A stretch of 37,236 nt of DNA. Source: Cyanobacteria bacterium GSL.Bin1. GTDB lineage: Bacteria; Cyanobacteriota; Cyanobacteriia; Cyanobacteriales; Rubidibacteraceae. The stretch spans positions 1-37,236 of the forward strand of contig JAAANX010000156.1 of NCBI GenBank assembly GCA_009909085.1, in the 5' to 3' direction. The translations under genes and the position numbers were made by a program. This document shows, piece after piece, positions 1 to 8,954 of the stretch; position 1 is the first letter of the stretch, and the number at the start of each line of letters is the position of its first letter. The notes below the pieces were generated by a model. The model did no database searches. It was not told the DNA's origin and was given only the letters and a program-made list of their open reading frames with translations.

Positions 1-390
1 GCGTTCCACCCAAGCCACTGGCACGGTCTTCGGTAAACTTAAGCCAACCGTAATCCCCCGAGGCGTTGCTCCCATCGCCGCTAAATCAGATAAATTAGCA
101 GCAACGGCGCGCCAACCCACATCTTCGGCGGCTGTGGTATGAACATCCGGTTGCGCCATGCCATCGCTAAAATGAACGCCATCCACAAGCACATCAGTGG
201 TGACAACCAAAGACTGATCGCCACTCCAATCCACCACCGCCGCATCATCCCCCACGATCTGCGGCGGACAAAAGCGATGCAGTTTTGCCAGTAGTCCTTG
301 TTCCCCCAGATCGGCAACGGTCATCCCTCCTTCTGCCTTTGCTTGAGAAGCCTGTGGATGACCGTTGGTGAAATTAGCTTCTCGTGTCAT
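1..390 (-). CDS. thiL: Thiamine-monophosphate kinase ThiL, 5' part (runs off the left edge)
   Basis: Reading the minus strand from an ATG at 390 gives 130 open codons to the window edge. The protein shows the ThiL N-terminal signature: a TVADLGEQGLL start, the metal/ATP-binding VGDDAAVV, then LVVTTDVLVDGVHF and a WRAVAANLSDLAAMGA stretch. ThiL phosphorylates thiamine monophosphate to thiamine diphosphate with ATP, the last step of cofactor synthesis. The first 17 bases overlap the 3' end of the upstream cyclophilin gene, so the two may be co-transcribed. A second in-frame ATG at 324 sits directly after an AGGAGGG run, but the spacer is almost nil; the family core begins at about that residue, so either start is possible. 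The family assignment is secure; the C-terminal half is outside the window. Confidence 0.9.
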   Translation of the reverse strand, partial: MTREANFTNGHPQASQAKAEGGMTVADLGEQGLLAKLHRFCPPQIVGDDAAVVDWSGDQSLVVTTDVLVDGVHFSDGMAQPDVHTTAAEDVGWRAVAANLSDLAAMGATPRGITVGLSLPKTVPVAWVER

Positions 391-1567
391 CGTCGCTTGT
401 CGCAGCGGTTTGAGAAGCATCTTGGGGACGTTGTAAGTTTTCAATACCACTGACAACCCGGGCGGAGATAATTTGATCGCCTTCTTGCATATCTTCTAGA
501 ATTTCATCTCCTTCCACCGTGTAACCAAAGATGGCATACCGTCCATCCATAAAGTTAAATCCGGGTGGGGTTAATTCCGTATCAAACTTGAAGAAGAAGA
601 ACTGGGACGATCCGCCATTAGGATCTCCGCTGGGACGCGCGATCGCGACAGCACCATTGGCAGAGAAGGGCAAGACAGGCTGATCTTGGTAACGACCGAT
701 CTCTTCGAGGGTTGCGCCATAAACTGGCTTTTCATCGCCTCTAACTAAAATTTCTAGAGGAATTGAGCGATATTCTCCCGTTTCCGGATCAACAAACCCT
801 TGTTCCGGTCCTGGGGGATCACCGGTTTGCACGGCAAAGTCATTGACCCGATTCACTTCTAAGCCATCATAAAAGCCGCGATCCACTAAATCAATGAAGT
901 TGCCGGCTGTCACGGGCGCACTATAACCATCCACAACCACCGTTAAATTGCCTTTATTGGTTTCTACTTCCACGGTAGCTCGTCCTTTCAGTTGGGGGAG
1001 ATCCGCATATTCTTCGGGGACAGAAAACGGAAACTCTTCCACAAATAAGGCTTCGAGAGCGTCGAGTTGTTGGAGAACATCACGACGAGTCTGCCAAATT
1101 GCTTCTAATTCACGCTGATCAACGACTTCTCGCAATTCGTTAACGTTTTCCTTAATTTCCGGTAACAAAGCTTGTGCTTTTTCCCGATTTTGCTCAGGAA
1201 TATCGGCTAAGAGCTCATCAGTTTTAGAATTAAGCACCCGGCTGGCATTTTTGAGATCTTTCTTAATCGGACCCCACCGTTTACCGCGGAGTTGTAAGCC
1301 AATATCTTCAATACTATCCTGTAGTTTTCGCGCTGGATAATTATCAAAGGGAAGGGAGTAACGGAGTAAAGCGGTGGGATCAGTAATTGCCTCCCCTTGC
1401 GCCAGGACACTTTCCCGCTTCTGTTGCTGTTGCTCTTGAGAATCTCCTCCCCAGAAGTTCCACCACGCCCCACTGAGTCCAACTGATAAACTCAGCAATA
1501 AAAGAGTAATAATACTGGTTCTAGCTAGAAGGCGTAATTTTTCTAGCCATTTTGACGGTTTTAGCAT
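374..1567 (-). CDS. Thylakoid-lumen-type peptidyl-prolyl cis-trans isomerase (CYP38/TLP40-like cyclophilin)
   Basis: A 397-residue protein with an N-terminal hydrophobic export segment (about residues 16-36), a helical region (about 60-190, including a LRYSLPFDNYPARKLQDSIE stretch typical of this family), and a C-terminal cyclophilin fold (about 197-385) with NGGSSQFFFF and a GRYAIFGYTVEG segment. The architecture matches plant CYP38/TLP40 and the Synechocystis sll0408 type, lumenal proteins linked to photosystem II assembly and repair. The helical part is thought to regulate the isomerase domain; the isomerase activity of this subgroup is weak or uncertain. The start ATG is immediately before the signal region. 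It lies between mgtE upstream and thiL downstream on the same strand, overlapping thiL by 17 bases. Confidence 0.88.
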   Translation of the reverse strand: MLKPSKWLEKLRLLARTSIITLLLLSLSVGLSGAWWNFWGGDSQEQQQQKRESVLAQGEAITDPTALLRYSLPFDNYPARKLQDSIEDIGLQLRGKRWGPIKKDLKNASRVLNSKTDELLADIPEQNREKAQALLPEIKENVNELREVVDQRELEAIWQTRRDVLQQLDALEALFVEEFPFSVPEEYADLPQLKGRATVEVETNKGNLTVVVDGYSAPVTAGNFIDLVDRGFYDGLEVNRVNDFAVQTGDPPGPEQGFVDPETGEYRSIPLEILVRGDEKPVYGATLEEIGRYQDQPVLPFSANGAVAIARPSGDPNGGSSQFFFFKFDTELTPPGFNFMDGRYAIFGYTVEGDEILEDMQEGDQIISARVVSGIENLQRPQDASQTAATSDDDTRS

Positions 1568-1644
1568 ACTTAAATTTTGTTTTTTTTAGGAGACCATCTA
1601 AACCTTAATTTACACGCTTGTCGCACTTCCCATCAAACCGCGCC

Positions 1645-3033
1645 TCATAATCCTAATACAAGTCGCGCGATCGTAAAGTAAATTAAGACCCCAAGGACAT
1701 CTACAGCGGTGGTAATAAAGGGGGCCGACATCAAGGCGGGATCTAATCCCAATCCGCGAAAGAGAAAGGGCAAAGCCGAACCAGCAACCGAAGCTAACAG
1801 CGCGATCGCGATCAAACTACCGCCAACGGCTAGGGAAACCATCAGATTCCCTTGTAACCAAAATGACCACAGAGTTGCTACTGATCCCAAAATTGTTCCT
1901 AATAACACGCCTGCCATCGCTTCTCGAATAATGACATAGCCGGCACCAAGGGAACGAATTTCATCCGTATTTAAGCCGCGAATCACAACCGTTGAAGACT
2001 GGGCGCCGACATTGCCGCCCGTTCCCGTTAACAGGGGAATAAACGCCGCTAAGGTCACCACCTGTTGTAGGATCGCTTCGTGGGATTGAATAATGCTGCC
2101 AGTCACGGTATTCGTCAGGAGTAAGACAAACAACCAAACCACCCGCTTGCGCGCCACGGCTAAGAGGTTCGTTTGGAAGTAGTTATCGCCATCGGATTGC
2201 ACCCCACCCAAGGTATAAATATCCTCAGTCGTCTCCTGTTCCAGAATATCCATCACATCATCAACCGTGACCACCCCCACCAAACGCTGTTCTCGATCTA
2301 CCACCGGAATCGCTAGTAAATCATACCGTTGAATCAATCGCGCCACTTCTTCTTGGTCGGTATCGGTATAAACCGACACCACTTCCCGAGTGACAATTTC
2401 TGCCAGGGAAACGTCTGGATCGGCTAAGACTAAATCCCGCAACGAAACAATGCCAGTCAGGTGACGGGAGGCATCTGTAACGTAGAGATAATAAATAATC
2501 TCTGATGCATTCGCTAACTTCCGGATCCGTTCCAAAGCTTGACCCACCGTGAGATTATCTTTCAGGGAGATATACTCTGGGGTCATAATCCGCCCTGCGG
2601 TATCTTCCTGATAGCCCAGGAGTAACGCCGTACTTTTACGCTCTTTCGGGCTCATTTGCGCCAGTAAGCGACGCACCACTTTCGCGGGCAGTTCATCAAA
2701 GAGGCGCGCGCGATCGTCCGGTGACATTTGATCGACAATTTCAATCACTTCTTGACGCTTAAACTCCTCAATCAGCGCTTGTTGAACGCTGGAGTCGAGA
2801 TGTTCGTAAACGTCAATGGCTTCAGTTTTGGAAAGTAGACGAAACGCGATCGCCTGCATGGATTCTGGCAGGTTCTCGATTGCCTCAGCGATATCCACTG
2901 CTTTCACAGGTACCAGCAGGGATTTGGCTCCTTCTAGGTTGCCATTTTCTAGCAACATTTCCAGTTGATTTTTCACCAACTGCGGAATTTCGCTATGGTG
3001 GGTGTTTTCTAGGGAAGAAAGAGGTTCAGTCAA
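1645..3033 (-). CDS. mgtE: Magnesium transporter MgtE
   Basis: A 462-residue protein with the full MgtE order: an N-terminal superhelical domain (to about 135, with RLFDELPAKVVRRLL), a CBS pair (about 140-265) and a five-helix membrane domain (about 290-460). Membrane hallmarks are TGTGGNVGAQSSTVVIRGL and the near-terminal TTAVDVLG, whose Asp lines the ion path in characterised MgtE. It is a Mg2+-gated channel in the plasma membrane; the cytosolic domains sense Mg2+. The start is TTG at 3033: the frame meets a stop 42 bases upstream, with no ATG or GTG in between. It could be transcribed with the cyclophilin (77-base gap) or alone. No recognisable Mg2+ riboswitch was seen upstream. Confidence 0.93.
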   Translation of the reverse strand: MTEPLSSLENTHHSEIPQLVKNQLEMLLENGNLEGAKSLLVPVKAVDIAEAIENLPESMQAIAFRLLSKTEAIDVYEHLDSSVQQALIEEFKRQEVIEIVDQMSPDDRARLFDELPAKVVRRLLAQMSPKERKSTALLLGYQEDTAGRIMTPEYISLKDNLTVGQALERIRKLANASEIIYYLYVTDASRHLTGIVSLRDLVLADPDVSLAEIVTREVVSVYTDTDQEEVARLIQRYDLLAIPVVDREQRLVGVVTVDDVMDILEQETTEDIYTLGGVQSDGDNYFQTNLLAVARKRVVWLFVLLLTNTVTGSIIQSHEAILQQVVTLAAFIPLLTGTGGNVGAQSSTVVIRGLNTDEIRSLGAGYVIIREAMAGVLLGTILGSVATLWSFWLQGNLMVSLAVGGSLIAIALLASVAGSALPFLFRGLGLDPALMSAPFITTAVDVLGVLIYFTIARLVLGL

Positions 3034-3255
3034 AGCTACTTTCTCATTAGCGATCCGATCATATTCACTATATTAGGTCGGGGCACAAATCGTTTCTCTC
3101 GGTAGATGTCATTTTTTGATTTTTTTGGCAAGTTGTGATTAGTAGGAAATGAAAAGTTTTGACCCTGACCAAGCGATAAAACGATTGAATCAGGTTCACA
3201 TTGATTGTTTTAGCCAAAATTTAATTGTAAATTCAGTACATTCAAGGAGGTAATG

Positions 3256-3723
3256 ATGACCCAATCCAGTGACGCTACTAATCAAACCAATCAAACTAAT
3301 CAAACTAACGTATCTGAAACAAGCTCCATTGAAGTCAGTGATCGCACCAATTCTCTAGTAGACCAAAATTTACCCGATGCCCCAGAATCAGTGAGAAATG
3401 AAACCAAACAGCTCATTGAAGCCATGACGCGCAAAGCGCAGTCTGAAACCCAAAAGGCAGGCGAATATGCGAAAGAAAATTATCTAGAAGCGGTTCGTAA
3501 CGTTCGCACTGAGGTAGAAAAACTCAACTTTGATCCCGAACGAATTGAAGAATCTGTTAAGTTAATGCAGATGGATGCGGAGAAAAATTGGGAGTCTTTA
3601 GTTAAGGAGATTGAGGGGTTTGGCAATCGTCTCAATGAAGCAGCACAAGCGGCATGGTCAATTTTGACTGCGCCTCATCACTCAACGACTGGGGATCAAT
3701 CCGATTCTTCTTCTCAGTCCTAG
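3256..3723 (+). CDS. Small acidic coiled-coil protein, function unknown
   Basis: About 155 residues, not recognised as a named family. The N-terminus is low complexity, with three NQT units encoded by a nine-base tandem repeat (3280-3306). The remainder is strongly helical and charged, with no membrane segment and a serine-rich tail. Two ATGs lie side by side at 3253 and 3256; the ribosome site AGGAGG at 3245-3250 is only 2 bases from the first but 5 from the second, which favours 3256. It is divergent from mgtE and convergent with the processing protease. It could be a stress-type amphipathic helical protein, but nothing in the sequence proves a role. Confidence 0.72.
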   Translation: MTQSSDATNQTNQTNQTNVSETSSIEVSDRTNSLVDQNLPDAPESVRNETKQLIEAMTRKAQSETQKAGEYAKENYLEAVRNVRTEVEKLNFDPERIEESVKLMQMDAEKNWESLVKEIEGFGNRLNEAAQAAWSILTAPHHSTTGDQSDSSSQS

Positions 3724-3761
3724 TTTTTCCTTGCAAGTGCGGCACAATTCAAACTCAATCC

Positions 3762-3777
3762 CCCGCCTTAAGGCGGG
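3762..3777. terminator. Perfect 16-base palindrome between convergent genes
   Basis: CCCGCCTTAAGGCGGG is self-complementary and can fold as a six-pair GC-rich stem with a TTAA loop on either strand. It lies between the 3' ends of the coiled-coil gene and the protease gene, so it may terminate both transcripts. No T-run follows on either side. A similar palindrome accompanies IS200/IS605-type elements in cyanobacteria, so a relic of such an element is an alternative. Confidence 0.45.
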
Positions 3778-3818
3778 TGGAAGATGATTATACCTCGCTA
3801 ATTGAACCATCCTATGGT

Positions 3819-5111
3819 TTACTGATTGACCCCCATTTGTTGCGCCTCTTGCTGAGCAATTTCTTGCTTGAGAACAGAGAGGGCTTGTGTAAATTGCGGA
3901 TCATCAAGAGTACCAATTTTACCGCGATCGCGCTGCAGTTCTTTTTGTTGTGCTTCACTCATTTCTGAAACCACATCCGGTTTAATGCCTTCTTCATTGA
4001 TATCGCGTCCATCTGGGGTTAAATATTTGGCTACCGTAATCGCCACACCTGAACCATCTCCTAACCCTCGCACCGACTGCACCAGCCCTTTGCCAAAGGT
4101 TTGTGTCCCCACAATTACGGCTCGGTTTTGATCTTGCAAAGCGCCTGAAAGAATTTCACTGGCACTGGCTGAACCGCCATCCACCAGTACGACCAAAGGC
4201 TTATCCGTGAGGGCATTGCCTTGCGCTTTTTGGCGTTCTACTTCCCCTTGCCGATCCACCGTGGAAACGATTTTCCCTTCATCGAGCCACATCCGAGTAA
4301 TTTCGATACTGGCATACAACAATCCCCCCGGATTGGACCGCAAATCTAAAACGTAGCCTTCGACATTTTTCGCTTCCATGTCTTTGATGGCGCTACGCAT
4401 TTCTGCGGTGGCATTCGTACTAAACTGATTGAGACGAATATAGCCAATGGGTTCCCCTTGCGGTGTTTCATGTAAGCGCGCTCGCACCGGGTGGACTTCA
4501 ATCCGCGCCCTTGTAATTTGATAATCTACTTCTCGGTCTTGACGTTGAATGGTCAATGTCACTTCAGAACCCGGTTTCCCCCGAATTAAGCCCACTGCTT
4601 CACTCAATTCCATACCTTTTGTACTTTGACCATCAATGGCAATGATCAAATCTCGGGCTAAAATTCCCGCTTCATAAGCAGGTGTATCTTCAATGGGAGA
4701 AATAACGCGAATATACTCCGTTTCCTCATCCAGAGCAATTTGAATCCCTACCCCCGTTAGCTCTCCTGAGGTGTCAATTTGCAAGTTTTTAAACTCTTCC
4801 GGTTCCATGAAACGAGTATAGGGATCGTTGAGCTGGTCAAGCATTTTATGAATTGCATCATAAGCCGCTTCTTTATCTTCATAGGTGCGATTTAAATATT
4901 CCTGTCGCACCCCTCGCCAATCCACTTGATTAAAGGTAGCATCAACATACTGGCGATTCACAATCTGCCACACTTCATCAACCAGTTCTTTCGGACTTTC
5001 TCGGAAAAAAGCTTGACTTTGTGATAAATGAAGCCCCGCACCAGTGACAGCAACGGTGGTCAACATGGCTGCAGTCGCCCCAAGAACTAATCCACGTTTT
5101 CTCATAACCAT
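3819..5111 (-). CDS. ctpC: Carboxyl-terminal processing protease (S41 family, CtpC-like)
   Basis: A 430-residue exported serine protease. It has an N-terminal signal or anchor (about 7-30), a PDZ domain (about 105-190, GELTGVGIQI...GILARDLIIAIDG) and a tail-specific protease core with the nucleophile Ser316 in GGSASASEIL and general base Lys341 in FGKGLVQS, 25 residues apart as in Tsp/D1 protease. Members trim C-termini of lumenal or periplasmic proteins; in cyanobacteria CtpA matures the D1 protein of photosystem II, while CtpB and CtpC have other substrates. The N-terminal wording (KRGLVLGATAAMLTTVAVTGAG) resembles the CtpC subgroup as I remember it; family certain, paralogue letter less so. 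Start ATG at 5111; another Met lies two codons in. It is divergent from ftsQ. Confidence 0.88.
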   Translation of the reverse strand: MVMRKRGLVLGATAAMLTTVAVTGAGLHLSQSQAFFRESPKELVDEVWQIVNRQYVDATFNQVDWRGVRQEYLNRTYEDKEAAYDAIHKMLDQLNDPYTRFMEPEEFKNLQIDTSGELTGVGIQIALDEETEYIRVISPIEDTPAYEAGILARDLIIAIDGQSTKGMELSEAVGLIRGKPGSEVTLTIQRQDREVDYQITRARIEVHPVRARLHETPQGEPIGYIRLNQFSTNATAEMRSAIKDMEAKNVEGYVLDLRSNPGGLLYASIEITRMWLDEGKIVSTVDRQGEVERQKAQGNALTDKPLVVLVDGGSASASEILSGALQDQNRAVIVGTQTFGKGLVQSVRGLGDGSGVAITVAKYLTPDGRDINEEGIKPDVVSEMSEAQQKELQRDRGKIGTLDDPQFTQALSVLKQEIAQQEAQQMGVNQ

Positions 5112-5166
5112 ATGTTTAGGGGAATTGATTGTACCAATAAAAAATATGAAGGGTTACGCCTACCCT

Positions 5167-5188
5167 AGCACAGGTTTTCCTGAGTGCT
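5167..5188. other. Stem-loop in the ctpC/ftsQ divergent spacer
   Basis: AGCACAGG pairs with CCT-(GA bulge)-GTGCT around a TTTT loop. It sits in the 165-base spacer between two divergent genes, so it could lie in a 5' leader or serve as a protein site. Role unknown. Confidence 0.3.
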
Positions 5189-5276
5189 GGTAAAGAAAAA
5201 TATTTCGCAAATTTCATTCCATGCGGTAACTTTAAACTGAATTAAATAAATTCATTACTAACTTGGAGAAAAAATT

Positions 5277-6065
5277 ATGACCTCCACTTATTCTCCTGTT
5301 GATATCAAAAGTCGCAGACTGGCTCTTAAGCAGCAACGACAGCTCAAAATTATTCAAGCTTGCTGGCGTTTTCTCTTTGTTTCCAGTTTAATGGGGGTGC
5401 TGATTTGGGTAACTCTTCTCTCAAAATTGGTTCTTCGCCAACCGCAACAAGTTGAAATTGAAGGCAATCAGTACCTCAGTAGTGAAGCGATTAAAGGGAT
5501 GGTACAAGAAACCACTTCCCAATCCATTCTGACCTTAACCTCGGCTGAAATTAGGGAAATTCTGCAAAATCAAGCGCCCATTGAACAAGTGACAGTGAAT
5601 CGAGAACTCTATCCCCCTCGGGTCAGCATTGCAGTGACTGAACACCAACCGGTTGCCCTCACCGTTCCTAATCCTCGCGGAATTCATCCCCAAGAGAAAG
5701 GATATCTTGCTGCTAACGGAACCTGGATGCCTGCCGAGAGTTATCGTTCTGATGCCTTTACCCCTCCTCCGCTCAAAGTGATTGGTTATCAGCCTCAATA
5801 TCAGTTGCAATGGACAAAAATTTACCCGCAATTCCAAGCGTTACCGATGACAATTCATACTGTCAACTGGCAAGATCCAACGAACCTAATTTTAGAAACC
5901 GAGCTGGGTCAAGTTCATCTCGGGGGAAATATGGAAACGCTTCCCAAACAACTCCAGGTATTAGCAAAACTCAAGAACCTTCCCCAAAAACAGCCCCTGA
6001 ATCAAATGCGCTACATTAATTTAAAAAACCCTGACTTCATCGTGATTGAGCTCGTTTCTGAATGA
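5277..6065 (+). CDS. ftsQ: Cell division protein FtsQ
   Basis: A 262-residue bitopic membrane protein: a basic cytoplasmic N-terminus (residues 11-24 carry several Arg/Lys), one membrane helix (about 29-51), a POTRA domain (about 54-125, with VEIEGNQYLSSEAIKGMV and PPRVSIAVTEHQPVA), and a C-terminal beta domain. FtsQ links early and late divisome proteins and helps recruit septal peptidoglycan synthases. The start ATG follows GGAG at a spacing of about nine bases. It is directly upstream of ftsZ in the same orientation with a 217-base gap, a common cyanobacterial arrangement. Sequence divergence in this family is high, but the topology and neighbour make the call firm. Confidence 0.9.
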   Translation: MTSTYSPVDIKSRRLALKQQRQLKIIQACWRFLFVSSLMGVLIWVTLLSKLVLRQPQQVEIEGNQYLSSEAIKGMVQETTSQSILTLTSAEIREILQNQAPIEQVTVNRELYPPRVSIAVTEHQPVALTVPNPRGIHPQEKGYLAANGTWMPAESYRSDAFTPPPLKVIGYQPQYQLQWTKIYPQFQALPMTIHTVNWQDPTNLILETELGQVHLGGNMETLPKQLQVLAKLKNLPQKQPLNQMRYINLKNPDFIVIELVSE

Positions 6066-6102
6066 AAAAAATCAATAAAAAATAATAAATAATAGAATTT
6101 TC

Positions 6103-6134
6103 TTGACGATCTAAGTGTCGATTAACCTTATAAT
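6103..6134 (+). promoter_or_regulatory. Candidate sigma-70-type promoter of ftsZ
   Basis: TTGACG at 6103-6108 and TATAAT at 6129-6134 are near-perfect -35 and -10 hexamers, but the 20-base spacer is longer than the usual 17. A start near 6141 would give ftsZ a leader of about 140 bases independent of ftsQ. Confidence 0.5.
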
Positions 6135-6282
6135 ATTCCTGAAAATGTTTTGACCGGTAAGATTTAAGCTAAGCTAATAGCAATAATCAATAAAGGCTAA
6201 TCATTCTATTTTTATTCATATAAATAAATTAACTCCAGAAGACCCGTCTGACGAGCCCTCTCAGTAATTTCGCGTTTCAGCA

Positions 6283-7548
6283 ATGACTATTGAAGATCAA
6301 AAAAATCCCACTCAACATTCCTTTTCTATGAACGTGTCCAGTGATGATAATCATTCCTTTGATGACGATTTTAACTTAGATGACCTACTGAACTCATCCT
6401 ACAGCGATGATCCGAAGCCGACTAAAGAACAACTAAGGAGCGACAATATCGTGCCGGGAAATGTGGCAAGAATCAAAGTAATTGGTGTAGGCGGTGCCGG
6501 TTGTAATGCAGTCAACCGCATGATTGCCAGTGATGTCGTTGGGGTGGAATTCTGGGCAATTAATACGGATGCTCAAGCCCTCTCCCGAGCAAGTGCGCCC
6601 AATCGCCTACAAGTTGGAGAAAAGCTGACGCGAGGGTTAGGGGCAGGGGGGAACCCCTCCATTGGTCAAAAAGCCGCAGAAGAATCGCGAGATGAAATTT
6701 CCAGTGCCCTTGAAAATACAGATCTTGCCTTTATTACGGCTGGAATGGGGGGCGGAACGGGCACCGGTGCCGCCCCCATTGTTGCGGAAGTTGCCAAAGA
6801 AATGGGATGTTTAACGGTTGGAGTGGTGACCCGCCCTTTCACCTTTGAAGGACGCCGGCGCACCAGTCAATCGGAAGAAGGGATTTCTGCGCTACAAACC
6901 CGGGTTGATACGCTGATCATCATTCCCAATAATAAGCTCTTGTCGGTAATTGACGAACAAACACCGGTGCAAGATGCGTTTCGGGTAGCTGACGATATCC
7001 TCCGCCAAGGGGTGCAAGGAATTTCCGATATTATTACGATTCCCGGTTTAGTGAATGTAGACTTTGCTGATGTCCGTGCGGTCATGGCCGATGCTGGCTC
7101 AGCGTTGATGGGCATTGGCACAGCCTCTGGCAAATCGCGAGCAGCCGAAGCAGCAACCGGTGCCATTTCTTCTCCCCTCCTGGAATCTTCGATTCAGGGG
7201 GCAAAAGGGGTTGTCTTTAATATCACAGGGGGGAGTGATTTAACCCTGCATGAAGTGAATACTGCTGCGGAAACAATTTACGATAATGTTGACCCCAATG
7301 CCAATATTATATTTGGCGCTGTGATTGACGATGAAAAAATGGAAGGAGAAATCAGGATTACGGTGATTGCCACAGGGTTTTCTGGAGAAGAACCCACTAA
7401 AGCGAAGAAGAAAGAAACAACCAAAGGAACGTCCCCAACTAAAAATCCGACTCCCATGACGTCAAAAACAAAATCAACAGAGAAATCTCAAGGAGAAAGT
7501 AAAGGATTAGATATTCCGGAATTTTTACAACGCCGTCGTCGTCGCTAA
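6283..7548 (+). CDS. ftsZ: Cell division GTPase FtsZ
   Basis: A 421-residue tubulin homologue that forms the cytokinetic ring. Residues 1-60 are an acidic, probably disordered extension typical of cyanobacterial FtsZ. The GTPase core follows with [14 protein letters not shown] (about 67-80), NTDAQAL, and the tubulin signature GGGTGTG (156-162). After the core come a Lys/Thr/Ser-rich linker (about 375-410) and the conserved tail [13 protein letters not shown], the docking peptide for membrane tethers such as SepF and regulators. Start ATG at 6283 without a clear Shine-Dalgarno match. It follows ftsQ and precedes thiD by six bases, so thiD is probably co-transcribed. Confidence 0.97.
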   Translation: MTIEDQKNPTQHSFSMNVSSDDNHSFDDDFNLDDLLNSSYSDDPKPTKEQLRSDNIVPGNVARIKVIGVGGAGCNAVNRMIASDVVGVEFWAINTDAQALSRASAPNRLQVGEKLTRGLGAGGNPSIGQKAAEESRDEISSALENTDLAFITAGMGGGTGTGAAPIVAEVAKEMGCLTVGVVTRPFTFEGRRRTSQSEEGISALQTRVDTLIIIPNNKLLSVIDEQTPVQDAFRVADDILRQGVQGISDIITIPGLVNVDFADVRAVMADAGSALMGIGTASGKSRAAEAATGAISSPLLESSIQGAKGVVFNITGGSDLTLHEVNTAAETIYDNVDPNANIIFGAVIDDEKMEGEIRITVIATGFSGEEPTKAKKKETTKGTSPTKNPTPMTSKTKSTEKSQGESKGLDIPEFLQRRRRR

Positions 7549-7554
7549 GGGGAG

Positions 7555-8361
7555 ATGCAAGTGAAGTGTCCAACTGCTTTAACGATCGCGGGGTCTGATA
7601 GTGGTGGCGGAGCTGGGATTCAAGCGGATTTACGAACCTTTGCTTTTCAGCAAGTTCATGGGACCTGTGCGATTACTTGTGTGACGGCTCAAAATACAAT
7701 TGGCGTGCAACGGGTTGAGCCATTGCCTCCCGAAATGGTAGGCGCCCAGATTAAATCAGTGATGGATGATATTGGCGTGCAAGGAATAAAAACGGGAATG
7801 CTACTCAATGCCGGAATTATCCAAGCCGTGAAACGCATGATTGAAACGTATCAGCTACAATCTTTGCTAATTCTTGATCCAGTGATGGTTTCTCGCAGTG
7901 GCGCCCAGCTTTTAGATGATTCGGCAGTCGAGCAGTTAAAACAGCTCGTCCCGTTGGCAGCCCTGGTCACACCAAACCGTTACGAAGCCCAAATGTTAAG
8001 TGGGCTAGAAATTAACACCGTTGATGAGATGAAATCGGCAGCGGAAATTATTTTGGGTCAAGGGGCAAAAGCAGTTTTGGTCAAGGGAGGGGCGATGTCA
8101 GGGGAAGCCAGAGGGGTAGATGTTTGGTTTGATGGCGAACAATTTGACCTTTTGCAAGCCAAACCGGTCGAGACGAAAAACAATCATGGTACCGGTTGCA
8201 CCCTTTCGGCAGCGATCGCGGCTCAGATCGCTTTAGGCCAAGATCTCAAAACAGCAGTACACCTTGCAAAGCAATATCTGACCACTGCTTTAGAATTTGC
8301 TTTAGACTTAGGAGCAGGGAATGGACCAGTGGGACACTTTTTCCCACTTCAACGTCAATAA
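7555..8361 (+). CDS. thiD: Hydroxymethylpyrimidine/phosphomethylpyrimidine kinase ThiD
   Basis: A 268-residue ribokinase-fold enzyme with the substrate-binding start GSDSGGGAGIQADL, the central ILDPVMVSRSG and the catalytic/anion-hole motif NNHGTGCTLSAAIA near residue 208. It phosphorylates HMP and HMP-phosphate to the pyrophosphate used for thiamine synthesis. The first ATG (7555) abuts a GGGGAG ribosome site with no spacer; GTG at 7561, two codons in, has a six-base spacing and may be the true start (the protein core begins at CPTALTIAGSD). It lies six bases after ftsZ and is probably in the same transcript. Together with thiL at the left edge it is one of two thiamine genes in the window, but the two are not adjacent. 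Confidence 0.94.
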   Translation: MQVKCPTALTIAGSDSGGGAGIQADLRTFAFQQVHGTCAITCVTAQNTIGVQRVEPLPPEMVGAQIKSVMDDIGVQGIKTGMLLNAGIIQAVKRMIETYQLQSLLILDPVMVSRSGAQLLDDSAVEQLKQLVPLAALVTPNRYEAQMLSGLEINTVDEMKSAAEIILGQGAKAVLVKGGAMSGEARGVDVWFDGEQFDLLQAKPVETKNNHGTGCTLSAAIAAQIALGQDLKTAVHLAKQYLTTALEFALDLGAGNGPVGHFFPLQRQ

Positions 8362-8383
8362 GAATTGTCAAGTGGAAAAAATT

Positions 8384-8872
8384 ATGACCTCAAATTCTCG
8401 TTCTCAGGGAATGACTTCCCCCCCTCCCAATCAAAATACCCCCACGGTTCCCATGTCTGTTTATCGGGAACTGGCGGGAGAATTACAAGCCACTCAAAGT
8501 CAATTAGATGGCTTAAGACAAGATAATCAGCATTTACAGCAGGAAAATCAAACGTTACGCTTAGAAATTAAAAAACTGGTGCAGTCGGTCCAAAGATTAG
8601 ACAATACGATCAACAACTGCGATCAAACCTTCTCCTCCCCGCCCGCAGAAATGGCCCTGAAAAGAGGAGAAAATCGCGACGCTTCTCCCTCGCAAGAGCA
8701 TTGGTACACTCATCAAACCCCACGCGATCCGGGGCAGCAGAAAACCCGCCATCAGGAACAAGAAATTAATGGCTGGTTTGTCATTGCCGCCCTCATGATG
8801 ATTATTTTTACCTTTTCCGGTATTGGGTTTATGGTGGCGCGTCCTTTAATGAATCAATCAGGTCAGAATTAA
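8384..8872 (+). CDS. Coiled-coil protein with a C-terminal membrane anchor, function unknown
   Basis: About 162 residues. A Pro/Asn-rich start is followed by SVYRELAGELQATQSQLDGL and a long Gln/Leu heptad-like coiled coil (about 28-75), a polar Pro/Arg/Gln spacer, then one hydrophobic segment near the C-terminus (WFVIAALMMIIFTFSGIGFM), making it a tail-anchored or type-II-like membrane protein. The frame stays open upstream to 8321, inside thiD, but the ATG at 8384 after an A-rich GTGGAAAAAATT is the sensible start, since the upstream residues overlap thiD. No known family recognised. It follows ftsZ-thiD closely; a cell-envelope role would fit but is inference. Confidence 0.7.
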   Translation: MTSNSRSQGMTSPPPNQNTPTVPMSVYRELAGELQATQSQLDGLRQDNQHLQQENQTLRLEIKKLVQSVQRLDNTINNCDQTFSSPPAEMALKRGENRDASPSQEHWYTHQTPRDPGQQKTRHQEQEINGWFVIAALMMIIFTFSGIGFMVARPLMNQSGQN

Positions 8873-8902
8873 TAATTAAGGGAAGACAAGGTAAGACGGT
8901 TA

Positions 8903-8944
8903 CCAGTGACCAATGACCAATGACTAACGACTAATGACCAATAA
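8903..8944 (+). repeat. Six tandem degenerate heptamers (consensus CYARYGA)
   Basis: Units read CCAGTGA, CCAATGA, CCAATGA, CTAACGA, CTAATGA, CCAATAA without interruption. They belong to the short tandemly repeated heptamer class common between cyanobacterial genes. The array ends 10 bases before the likely hisS start and contains an in-frame ATG at 8934 that can mislead start calling. Confidence 0.85.
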
Positions 8945-8954
8945 CAAACCAAGT

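Noticed and set aside
1645-3252. Mg2+-sensing riboswitch for mgtE
   Set aside because: The 219-base upstream region shows none of the conserved M-box structure that I could identify by eye.
8321-8383. Longer start of the coiled-coil membrane protein within thiD
   Set aside because: The residues overlap thiD and have no motif; ATG at 8384 is better placed.
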